This document shows positions 48,121 through 59,579 of a DNA stretch of 64,000 nt, piece after piece. A program made the translations under genes and the position numbers. The stretch is from assembly GCA_013076295.1 (NCBI GenBank), contig RQOL01000532.1:4154001-4218000 (forward strand). Reading direction: 5' to 3'. A model generated the notes under the pieces. It did not search any database. It was not told the DNA's origin and worked only from the letters and a program-made list of their open reading frames with translations. This DNA is from Sanderia malayensis. Taxonomy: Eukaryota; Cnidaria; Scyphozoa; Semaeostomeae; Pelagiidae. Each line of letters begins with the position of its first letter. Within the stretch, counting starts at the first letter, position 1.

Positions 48121-51100
48121 AGTTTTCAAGATTGTTATTGTCGCAACTTGGACAAAAAACAAACACGGAAAGGATAATATTGGATATCCGTATCAAGTTC
48201 TTTATGCTCTTTCTGCTCTTTTTTTAATCTCGTCCTTTTGAATTTTGATAATTAAATTGTCTATTTTCAGTTGCTCTTCCTTTTTTAATTTTATTAATTT
48301 GTTCAAAGTGCATCAGATGATTGATGGCCCGACCCACAGGAGTAATAGAATTCAAAACATTACCTTTCGTTTCTCTGTTTTCTTGTATTGGCTTATCTGT
48401 GTCGAAAACAGGTTCAACCTCTTAATATCCAAATTCAAAAATCCACAACTGTATATCCTTGTTTATTCGGAAATCGCCCAAACAAGCTGAAAACTGTCGA
48501 CTTTCAGTCAGGCAACAGTTTTTCTTTGTTGATCTTCGTGGTAAGTTACCTTCCCTGGATATCTTTGCGTTCTTCCTTCGCGAGACTTTATGGCTGCCTG
48601 CAGCCTGACATGCAAATTGAATTGCTTGATAAATGGTATCCTCCTACGGTTCGTCCGAGTTTTATTTGCCACAACGGATGGTAATTCTATTGCGGAGGAA
48701 ACATTATTGCAACATTATCATCAATATCATCAATTCTGGCATATGTCAACGCTTACGTGTTGATAAGCATTGAACTTTGTGTTTTCATCATCATCATCAT
48801 TATTATCGCCGTCCTCGTTATATGACAAATTAAATATATGCTCAGTAAATGCTTTTATCATATGCATATTTGCAAACAAGGTCGATAAACCAGATTTCTC
48901 TCCACCCCACCTCTCTGCGATATCACTCCTTTCATTTTCTTTCTCAAACATAATACAATTATAAGTCGATTAATTCATAAATCGACGATACATACTCACG
49001 AATCTCGCCCTGTGTGTACTTTACAGTAAAGAGGACGGCGTTGTTGCAAAATGATACGGCTGTATAACACTCCTCCTTCAGGTGCTGTGCTGGTGAGATG
49101 ATCTTATGTATTGGTGACACTGCTCAAAACCGCAGCGAAATGAAAACTAAACACGAACAAGAAAGCCAATTAAATTTATAATTGAAAACATATGCGAGCT
49201 CTGCTCAGGACATTTTTACGTCTTTACACAAGGGCGGGGGGCAAAATACTTCTCCATTTTTGTTGAAGATCACTGTTCCACTCACATTCACATTGGAGGC
49301 AATAACAACAGAAAGCCAGCACCCTTTTCGTAAAAGATTGATGTTCAATTCAGAGCAAAGGCCAAAGCGCAAGAGAACCCACCCCAATTTTGTGTAAGAT
49401 CAATTTTCCACTCTGCCGAACAGAATTGGGGAGTGGCACACCAGCCTTGTTGAAGTCGATGTCCTTGAACTGTTTGTTGTGCCTCCCTTGACTTCAAGTG
49501 GGCTTGAAAATGAAGAAAGTGCTTCACTGTCGTTAAGTCAATCGTCAAGACATTAAAATCTTTTCATGTATAAGTACATAGTATTACAAGCGTCGCTGGC
49601 TTGTGAAACGTAGAAAAATACCTGGAAGGGGATGAATGAAGGTTACTTTCCGCATTGTTATTGTATTGCAAAAACAGTTATTGCCCATGATAATTTTAAA
49701 AACGCTAATTAATGTCCACCACCGGATACTATTAAATAAAACTTAGTGCGCATTTAGAGAAGCAGTTATGTATACGATTCGTGGGCGAGATTCTCATTAT
49801 CAAATCGTTAACTACATGTATAGCTACATAAAGCAGAGTGTGGGGTAGCAACAATTATCAACTATGTACATGTTTTTTTATATAAAAAACAAGGTTGTTA
49901 GAAACCTGGTAACTAGACACTCTAAAACATTTAGAACTACAGGAAAAGAAACTTTAAACCTTCTGTGCAAGTTTTTGCAGTTTCGGAAAAACATTTTTTT
50001 GTAATTTTTTTTATCGTCTTCACTACAATTTTCCTTCATTCAATTAAGAAACCTTTCAGACACATTTAGAGTTAATACTGTGGCTAAAAGTTAAGAAACT
50101 TTTACTGCGAGGATTTGCGCTAAGTTTCTTATAAAGAATGTGTAATTAAAGACTTGATGAGCAATAAAAGTTTATTTTGCCATTAGAAAACAATTTGGTG
50201 AGAGAATATATGTATTTTTGTTTGGATTTGGATGCAATGATGAACGTTTTGTATTTTCTGGATGATACATAATTATGTAATAACGATAATTATGTAATTA
50301 CGTTACGTTATTTTCGTTATAGCCGGAGAAATGTGTGAAATTTCGCACGATTATCTCACCCGTTGAACAAAGAGAGTTTCGTTTAAGTGACTCCATCTTG
50401 TCCATTGGTTTCGTAATTCTCAAAGATTCTAAGCGAGGTCAATACAGTTAAAGCACATGACCGATTAGAAGCCCATGTTTGAATAAACGCCCAGGATCTC
50501 GATATTCCATTAAAAGCCCAGGGCGCTTAACCGGCCATTTACGGTATGTCATTGGGAATGTCATATCGTGAAATCTGCCTGAACATGACTTGTCTGTCAC
50601 GTTGCTATCTTCACCGGACAGCCTTCAACAAACTTTCAAACCCAAATTTGGTCACACACCAAGATATGTTCTGCACACGTGAAAATGTGATGTGACCCCT
50701 CCGTCTCTGTTCAATCAAGCCATATTTGCATAACAAGCATTGCAAGTTAGATATGAGACATTTTCAGCGATGAGCAATTTGTCAATATCTTGATTTCACA
50801 CGCCTTTACAAATATTCAAATGTTTCAACAAGATACTTTGTTTCAGCAACTTCCATAAGCTGGCTGCGCCAGCCAAGAGAGAACGAAGCGATCAAAACAC
50901 GATAAATTCAAATATATAAACAACAATAATGCCAAATAAACTACTTGATAAAATGCAACAAGCGAATACAAAGAAACTAACGAATAAGTATGAATGGATG
51001 ACAATAACTAAAGTAGGAAATTTAAGGAGTCTGGTAACGAGTATATAAAGTACGTAAATGTCACTCAGACTTCTTGACAAGAAATGTTTCGCGGTCTCTT

Positions 51101-53088
51101 TACCACCCAGGAAAATATTAGGCCCTGGAGCATAGGATCTCATGAAATGAAAGACCTCTGAGCAGATATCAGTGCTTTGAACCCAACCAAAAGGGGAAAA
51201 GACATGTTATACTTTAAATGGTTTATTAAGATCTTAATAATCAGGAATGTTACACGCGCTGCGATGTCTATAATTAAAAAGTATTACTGATAATGAAAAG
51301 TTAATAATAATTAATAATAATCAATAATTGTTATTTATTAATGATTAATAGCAATGTGTGGTTGGAACAGTTAACAGTAAAGATCTTAACTTGCTGCTCA
51401 TTCGCCCTTTAAATTCAAGCCTCCACCCTGAGTGGCTGATGATAATTTGCAAAAGCATAGACATTGAGCCCAATTATCATGACATTGAAGTTGTGTATGT
51501 AGAGAAAGTATTGCAGCAAATGGCAGCAAGCTTAAGCAAACAACTCTATTGATTGCCTGCATGGTATAGCTTTTGCAAAGCTTGATATTGAAATGCAGTT
51601 TTGTTTTGTTACAGTTTTGCAAATAAGCTCCTGGAAACTTTCTCGAGAATTTAGGGCATAACTCGACAAGCTGTAATAACAATGTTGAAGCATGCGTTTG
51701 GAATTCGTCCTTAATCCACGTGGTGGTCATTCTAAGCAGTAAAGTAATCCCTTCCAAAAGAAGAGAGATTTGTTTGAATGGAATTGAAACAACATATTTT
51801 CAATAAGACGACCAACAAACTTTTCCTCGGACTTAAAACTATCTTTCAACAATTCAAGTGGGAATGTAAAAGCTTATATTATCTTAATTGTTCATGCAAA
51901 CTTTGCATTGTAAGCATAAATTCGGTGTCTTTGTAGTTGAAGATGTGCAACTACAAGCTCTGCTAATGCTTGCGACTTCCCCGTCTTTTCCCAAACATTT
52001 ACTGTTTGCTAAGCCAAAAGGAGAACAGGAATGGTCCTAAGCTTATCATTCGCACAAAACAATACTTAACAGAGCCTATCTTTCCGGCTGATAGTCAATA
52101 TACACCAGCCGCCAAGACCTCCCTCCTATGGGATTTGGAAGTAGTTTCATTCAAGCCACGGAGATCAGGCCTCCAAAGGCGAGTAAATAGACCCAACGGA
52201 ATATGCTCAGCTTTGAAATATCAAATTACCTATTCAATGTAAGACAAACTGTATTGATGATAATAATGTATTAAACAAGCATTATAAAATGACATACATT
52301 GTACTACTCAGCATGAATTTGCATTCTGAGACTGATCAAATCCTTCCGACAATAAAGGGACAATTGTGAAGGGAAAAGTGATTTATTTTGTCATTCAGTA
52401 GACTTCCAAGACAATAAGAGCCACATTAAAACAAAGTAAATCCACGGTAGCTATGGATACATGAGAAACTTCGACGATATCGTAAAACGTTCACGATTTT
52501 GAAAAAATATAGCAGTCATACTTGGCAACAAAGCATATAGTTTCCAAGAAACAAAAACGAGAACAGTAATTTTCTGCCTTTTCAAAGGTTTGTGGAAGAT
52601 TGAAAATTCCAAACAATTTTGATTGCAACTGCGGTATTTTTGTTTCCAAGGTAAGAATTCTTGAATGACTGCAATTTCCTTTCCTCTGTGTCGTGAAAAA
52701 GCAAGCTGCTATAGAATGAATCGTGCCATACTGAACGGCTATAGTTTTAGTTTAAATTGACAATGCTAATTACCCACGTATTCTATAAATGTATACGTGA
52801 AATAAAAGTAATAGCCCCCGCTTCAATATTATCACCAAAAACCCTTTGTGTTGTACAGACTGAGTATTTGAACATTTCAGCTGTACTTACATAGAGACAG
52901 TGTGATTTGTGGTGAGCGGTGTTATTTGGCTTTGAAGGTGGCGATTTTCTTGCAAGTCTTCAAGTACATCACTATACTGACTCTTCTCGTCCAGCTTCTC
53001 TTCTCTGATCTCTTTGCCTCTGTGACAACTCTGACGGGGAAGTAATTTTGTTTCAGTTATAAAGAGCGGAAACGTCAGTCGTTCAGCC
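48121..53088. other. Divergent intergenic gap between hedgling and the dynein light chain
   Basis: About 5 kb with no supported gene. It should contain the promoters of both divergent genes, but no clear TATA box or known motif stands out. A GAT/ATC-rich simple stretch lies near 48785-48815. A degenerate 50465-50540 segment carries words of the CCGTAAATCCTCG MITE family (AATAAACGCCCAGG ... TTTACGGTA). A diverged inverted copy of the same family is likely at about 51380-51660. Confidence 0.5.
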
Positions 53089-53738
53089 ATGTCTAAAATT
53101 GCTGCAGAATCTGAACAAGTGATCGAAAGGATTCAAAATCACAAAGGAGTCAGTGGGCTCATAGTTGTCAATGCTGAGGGTATTGTCACATAGAATTATT
53201 TCATGACTTTGCTGCCCAGATACTTCCCCATGTCTGTCCACTCTCTGCATGCTCTTTATTATCATCTCCATTTTCATCTTCATCTTTGGCTCCTTCCGTA
53301 TTCATCATTTAATTTCTTTTCCTCTCTTTCCATCTTCATCTTCGTCTTCAACCTGCCTTCTCATTTCATCCCTATTTTTCTTCCCGTCGGCTGACTCAGC
53401 AACTTTATTCTTCATCACACATAGCCTCCTTTATGCCTCATCCAATTTTTATGCTCTCGTTTTGCACCTGTTGGCCTAAATCAAGGATTTAGCGACTTGC
53501 TCCTCCATACTCAGGTGTCCCAATCCGCTCCAGCATGGACAACGGCACAACACAGCAGTACATAGCCATGTCTAAAAGCCTGACCAGACTTGCCAGGGGG
53601 CTCATTAGAGACATCGACCCAGTCAACGACTTACACGTTCTCCGAATCAAGACGAAACGATCGGAAATAATGATAGCACCAGAGCCTCAATCAAGAGAGA
53701 AAGAAAGCTACTTGATAGTCGTACAAAATAATGACTAA
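53089..53738 (+). CDS. DYNLRB: Roadblock/LC7-type cytoplasmic dynein light chain
   Basis: Two exons, 53089-53179 and 53515-53738 (TAA), join in phase 1 within the codon for Gly (VVNAE|G). The product is 104 aa against about 96 aa in vertebrate DYNLRB1. The match is clear throughout: ERIQNHKGVSGLIVVNAEG, VPIRSMDNGTTQQY, RDIDPVNDLHVLRIKTKR, EIMIAPE and SYLIVVQN. A few extra residues (PQSREKES) replace the short loop near PDKDY of the vertebrate proteins. Roadblock subunits dimerise and bind the dynein intermediate chain, helping cargo attachment for microtubule minus-end transport in the cytoplasm. The single intron is pyrimidine-rich. The gene is divergent from hedgling and convergent with DALRD3. 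Confidence 0.95.
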
Positions 53739-54169
53739 ATACTCTCAGTAAAATACACTGTAGTACGGCCATGGGTTAAACCACAGAGTGAATTTAAAGG
53801 GTGTTGTAAGATAGCTCGCAAAATATGGTGAAACATTCTTCTATGATGTCACAGTAGTTATAGAGTGTGATTGCCTGAAGTTCCTCCGTTGTGGGACAGT
53901 GTGCGTGTTGGTCAATTATATAATTATTCTGTACTCCAGTAGAAACATCTGTTCATTTAAGGTGTTGTATATGAATAATGGAGCCTTGAGTATTTATGGA
54001 AATAATATAATCCATAACGATTCCTCTGTAATCAAAGTTACAAATTTGTTCCGAGATTCTGTAGTAACGTTGCCTTCATATCTTTGATCATTGATCACCT
54101 TGGGCAACAATGAAAGAGAGGCTACATCATATTGCAGATGGAACGTAAGTGTAAACGAGGCTGTTGTTG
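53739..54169. other. Convergent gap between dynein light chain and DALRD3
   Basis: These 431 bases must hold both 3' UTRs. No additional gene is seen, and a 62-codon open frame at 53899-54087 has no features. Confidence 0.5.
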
Positions 54170-57100
54170 TTACATCTGAGTTGGAGGGTTGATACCGATC
54201 AGCTCGAACGCGTTCAGCATCACCTTAAGATAAATTGTGCAGAGATGCGTTAGGCGGCCTGCGCAGATAACAAACCTCACAGCCTTACAACCATACAGAT
54301 TCGTTGAAAGGTAGGCCCATAAGAGCTCGGCATTGAACTGCATTGGACTCAAAATAGCTAGCTAGCGCTTGATAGTCTCATCAGATTCATAGCGTGTAAA
54401 ATAATGAACATCATACCTACCTATTAAATAATGTAAAATAATGGAGATTTTTCCTGTTGAACACTGGAAATTAGTAAAGATCGTGCCTTAAATAATGTAA
54501 AAGAAGATCTTACCTGCTTTAAAGCAATTACAAGGTAGATTCTTGCGTTCATCAGTGGGAATAGATGCGGCCTGGGATCCTGAAAGAAGATTAAATATCA
54601 TCATTGAGAGCTGAATATGTACAGAGGTTAACCAATAAGTAGAAATATTATAAAAACAGCATTGGAGTAAGGAGAGAAGCAAAAGAACACATCTTCCACG
54701 TCTCCCATCAATGCCTCTGGTAGCAAAAAGCGATAAAATGCATTGACATGTATACATTTGCAGTTTGCGAATCAGCTTACCAAAAGTACTTTGGTTTGAT
54801 GATAGTATGAACTGAGATCACGCGCCATGCTTGTCAGAAATGAACATACCTATCGTAAAAAAGAAATTGATTAAATAAATTGTCAGCTTTCTAATCCTTA
54901 GTCAGTTTGCTTAGTCAAATGAAAAATAGTACAACATACAGATATTTCCAGGAGGTAAAGCTCAACTGCATATGTGTTGGCTCTTCAACACGACCCCCGT
55001 ACTCGTACACTGTGACACATGTATTAAAATTTGAAAATAGCAGCAAGCCCGGGGGTATGTTTCTGCTTATCAAATCTACCTTATTTACGGTCGGGTTGAC
55101 GTGGAACTTGTGAGTTTTTGATAGTGAATCTCCAAGACTGTTGATCAATAGTGGAAACTGTATGACGTATTTCACAAACAGCCTCCATTCAGCCTAGAGG
55201 AAACAATACAAAGTGCTAAGCATAGCGCAAACCAAGAAGGCACGAGGCCTATCGATCTTCTGTATTGTCATCAAACAATGAGCTATTGTTTTAACAATTG
55301 TTTTAAAGACGTGCCAGTATGGCAGCCAAGAGCTATAAAGACGCAATTTCACGCAGGACTCAAGGGATTAGAAAGTGATAGCAAAGCTTTTTGGGGAATA
55401 AAAATTGGTTCGAGCAAAGATATTGGTTCGAGTTATCGCGGGCTCGAATCATCAGGACATTACTGCGCATGCTCTACTGTGCACAAATTACCTCTTCTTT
55501 CAAGTTCGAAAAGTCGACATCGTTAACAGTAGGAAGAGCTTTGTAATTTCCTGCACGAAGAAGTAAATTTACTACTTGGAAGATAATCAACCTGCAAAGG
55601 CCTCGTTCGCACGAAGCATAACTCTTCAAGCGTAAATCAATTGACAGAAACTTACCTTTGGTGACCTCTTTCTCGTGGTTCCTCAGCAAAGTGCAAAGTC
55701 TTGAGTAGTTATACAGAACAAAGAGACTTTCTCTTGACGAATTCGAATCGGTATCGAACTTGAATTCGACCTGAAACAAACAAACAATAGTAATTGAAGC
55801 AGAGATTTAGCGCAAAATAAATACACAGCATAAGGCAACCTTGCGATAGCAACTGAATTAGATTTACTACATTAGTCAAAGTGGTTACCAAGTAAACTCA
55901 TTACATTACGTCCCAGTGCCTCGCTCGTAACTCGCTCAACATAAGTTAGCTCACTCGTTTTGCTCCCTCAACCGAGCGGGCAAAACGAGTGAGGCACAGG
56001 GACGCAATGTAGTGAGTCCAGTTACCAAGTAGCTTGCTGCTCTTTTATCAAGAATGCGGGATTAGCGAGATTAGCAAACAAGCTACCGATAGTTGGATGG
56101 GTACACTATTTCGTCGATTAAACGCTCAGGCTATTATTAACTTCAATTCATTCTCAGTGGTCGCTTATTCGATGGGAGCCGGCTATTACAATTCCTGAAA
56201 ACTTATCTGAGTAATGTTGTGAAACAGTTTTCAGTTTCAGTTCTGTTTTTTGTTTCTGTTTCAGTGAAACAGATACACTATTATGATAATCTCCCACCGA
56301 TCAAAATCATCAAAACAACTCATGTACTAGATTTGCAGCTACAGAAACAAACAATAACATGCCAGAGATGCACTGCTATGGTCGCCTCAGCATAAATCCG
56401 CCAGCATTGGCCGCCTTTCTCGCACATATATCGACCAGCTAGAATAAACGACCGAAGGTTTCCCGAATAAAATACCGTAAATCCTCGAATAAGCCCCCAC
56501 GTTCGAATAAGCGCCCCCCTCAATTAAGTCCCACCTAAAAAATCATTTTTGCAAATAAGCCCCCCCCGAAGCATAAGTGCAGAATAATATCTTAATTCGA
56601 GAAAGCCCCCACAGGACAATAGCTATACAGTATCACTTCCTTTGACTCGAGACAAAAAAGCAAAAAGGAACGCGATTTTCGTGATAATAAACAAATTATA
56701 ATTTTTGTTAGATCTTCACACAGCACTTTGTGAAAAAAGTTTAGCCGATTGAGAAAACTATGTCGTCTTTTTTCTGTCAACCTTTGAGAAAAAAGCAAAA
56801 CTTTGAAATAAGCCCCCCCCCTCGAATAAGCCCTCCCCTCGAATAAGCCCCCACCCAAAAATTCATTTTTGCAAATAAGCCCCCGGGGGCTTATTCGAGG
56901 ATTTACGGTAAGCGACCGAAATGATTGGAGAGAAAGAGTCCATCGTACTCGTGTTTAGCATGACCTGATGATGATAATGGTGATTGAAACAAACAAGACT
57001 ACAGCAGTGGCTTGATCCAGAAGAACGAAAAGGTCTGGTTCGGAAGAAATAAAAACCGCTATAGTCATGGGGGACTTGTTCGTGGGGAGTGCTTAATAGA

Positions 57101-59202
57101 ATAGAGGACAAACAATGTGCCACCAATTTACCTTATTTCGCAAAGGTACCGATAGAATATCGAATTTGATGCATGCAATTGATACAGATTGAATCGTCTG
57201 GTCCCAATTATCTCCTGAAGGGAAAGAGAAAAGTTGATTTCAAGCAATTTCATCAAAATTCTCCTCCTGTAGATGCAAACCGGTGGCATCAAACATCACC
57301 AAACACACAAGACACATCCTAGAACGAAGTGATAGCTTTACCTTGAACTTCAGATCCGTACCTTGAAACGTACGCTTCGCGAATTTCAGCACATTTCAAG
57401 CTGAAATAAACATGAATATGCAAGATTATAAGCAAATTGTTCAAGTACTCTTTTTGTCCTTCAGATAGTCTTAAATAGCTTTTTGAGTAGTGTTTTAATG
57501 TACCCACAGAGTTAAGACAGGGTTATGTAGAAACAAACCTTAAATACTTGGCAAAGCTCTGCTTTTCTGAAACGCTGTCAATGCTTGTTATACAAGGGCC
57601 AAAACAACACAGCATCTGTCAAAGCAATACTGGAGTATAGCTATATCATACAATATATTTAAAACATTATTGAGTTGGGGTATAAATGAAATGAAATATC
57701 ATCATGTATATACGCAAGACGCAAATGGATGACTGACATACCATTTTATAAAGAAGCTCATTACGATTACATGTTAGTCTCCAAAGTAATGATGATATCT
57801 GGGTTTCCCATTTACGTCTTGTAGGTGCAACATGAAGAACTGAGTACCTCTGAATGGAAAAAATTCACCTCAGTTTCTATTGGTGAAAACATATCTTAGT
57901 AGTAGATGACAAATGATAGAGAGAAAGTTAATTCAGGAATCAATACCTGCTCTCCCAACTGTTGAAATGCATTGGTTAGCTTGAGTTCAAATTTGCAAAC
58001 ATCAGAAAGGCAAGATAGAGGCTTTTCATCATCTTCTGCAACTGCAAAATAAAAAAATAGATTGATAAAAACAATGACTAAAACCACAGTAAAAGCAACA
58101 AGGCATAAGTTTTACATATATGGTTGTACCTTTGATGTACTGAATTCCTTTATCAAAATCTAACTTCTCTTTACACATGGCTTGAATTTCCATAATGTAT
58201 CTCCCAAGATCCATCTCCATCATACGATCTTTTGCCATTGCAACTTCTTTCATGTCCTCGCATCTCCTAAATTTACTTTCTTTACACCTAATTAAAAGAT
58301 TTCTTTCCAGTTGCTCTATTCTGTCTGAGCTACAGTAATTTTCAGAAATATTTTTCACCTGTTCATTGTGCATTTGTGATTCTAATGTCGTGGCATTGTG
58401 ATGTAACATAAGACAAGTGGAACTGAAAATGAAGAAGAACTTCCTAAGAATACAGCCACCAGTAAGTCGAGACTGCCAACATTTCCTGCTGCTTGGGTCC
58501 CCCAAAATTGAGAACACATTTAACTTGCCCCTCAAATGCAGCCATGCAAAAATAAATACCTCAGTACAGGACAATTACCCATTTGCTGCAAGAATATTTT
58601 TGAGGTGGGTAGCTGTAGCAAGTGCTCTCATGTCTTCAAGTGTGATTTTATGTAATGGTTCTATTTCTCTTTTATTGGAAACCATATTAAAGAGAACCAA
58701 GTTGCATTTCTTTTCTTGGACATGTCCATACTTCTCTTTTAACTTGCATATATTATCAATAAATTTGAGAAAGGATTTCTCTCTGTTGATTTTCACAGAT
58801 AGTTCCGTCTTCTGGTCATTTGTTCCAATTTCTTGCACCAAGGATTCCGATCCATCAAAGAACTCTTTTGCAGATTCAAATTTTTCAACAGAATGCGTTA
58901 AAGACTAAAAAATACATAAGTATAATGAAATTATGGACACGATCTTAGGAGCAATGAGACATGAAAATCTGATAGCAAAACGATAATTTTCAAACCTGAA
59001 AGCATGCAGTATTAATGCCAATGTCTGCATTCTGATTCTTAAACTTTTTGTCGTTTGCTATCTTGACATGGCAAAGGGAGGAAGCCTCAGGTAAATGTTT
59101 GAAGTTTTGATTATCCTGAAATAATTCACAATTTCCCCTTTCCTCATTTAATGAAGATAGAAATTTTGTTATATCTCTTTGAATGCCAACTAACAAATCC
59201 AT
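54170..59202 (-). CDS. DALRD3: DALR anticodon-binding domain-containing protein 3
   Basis: Fourteen exons: 58996-59202, 58579-58904, 58130-58422, 57947-58041, 57742-57849, 57539-57615, 57342-57400, 57132-57214, 55656-55770, 55492-55550, 55080-55193, 54781-54849, 54514-54579, 54170-54223. All junctions keep phase; 574 aa (human protein about 543). The C-terminal half matches DALRD3 well: SVSIACIKFDILSV, FVLYNYSRLCTLLRNHEKEV (the DALR motif), DVDFSNLKEE then EWRLFVKYVIQFPLL, RDLSSYYHQTKVLL, DPRPHLFPLM and a final VMLNAFELIGINPP. The N-terminal half is diverged. DALRD3 is an arginyl-tRNA-synthetase-derived tRNA-binding protein without catalytic core. In human cells it recruits METTL2 for 3-methylcytidine at position 32 of arginine tRNAs. 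It is head-to-head with AMDHD1. Confidence 0.88.
55884..56031. mobile_element. Small foldback element with 11-bp direct repeats in a DALRD3 intron
   Basis: A 126-bp palindromic block (55895-56020) has inverted arms ACTCATTACATTACGTCCC and GGGACGCAATGTAGTGAGT, then GTGCCTCGCTCG / CGAGTGAGGCAC. It is bracketed by the direct repeat GTTACCAAGTA at 55884-55894 and 56021-56031. The long direct repeats look like a target duplication. The 6731-6778 hairpin carries the same core words. Confidence 0.7.
56473..56910. mobile_element. TA-flanked MITE (CCGTAAATCCTCG family), full-length copy in DALRD3 intron
   Basis: A perfect terminal inverted repeat: TA-CCGTAAATCCTCGAATAAGC on the left, and GCTTATTCGAGGATTTACGG-TA on the right. 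Both sides add several extra AATAAGCCCCC units in the subterminal region. The interior differs from the copies at 29382 and 62095, so members of the family share only their ends. It lies between DALRD3 exons 8 and 9. No transposase is present. Confidence 0.8.
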
Positions 59203-59579
59203 GTTTCCGCTGTTTGACTATATGGATTCGTAAAAATTCAAAACAAATCTATTCAATTAATTTATATCAAGAGATATCTAAAAAGCCTCGGAAAACAGTT
59301 AAGATATATTTTACTTATTGGATTGGAGCATGCTTCTTAATTTTTATTTGGCTTCACGATTCACGTTCCACGAGGAGCAAAAGAAATTTCTAACAATTCA
59401 GTTCAATATTCAATGGCCAGCAGTCAATGGGGTACATGTGGATATCAACAGTCAAAATGAGAAGGCTGGACAACGCCTTCTTTTGTGCCTCGTGTCGTGC
59501 GTTGTGTTTACAATTTTTTTGAGAGGACATTTAGTCAGCCCAAAAGTTGACAGTAGTTCCTTCTTTTTGTGTTGTAAAA
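59203..59579. promoter_or_regulatory. Divergent promoter region of DALRD3 and AMDHD1
   Basis: Only 377 bases separate the two start codons, which face away from each other, so both 5' UTRs and both core promoters must fit here. I see no clear TATA box or CpG-rich block. Open frames within it on the plus strand are not coding. Confidence 0.5.

Noticed and set aside
52887..53090. 67-codon minus-strand frame starting over the dynein light chain ATG
   Set aside because: It overlaps the 5' end of a well-supported gene on the other strand and has no family features.
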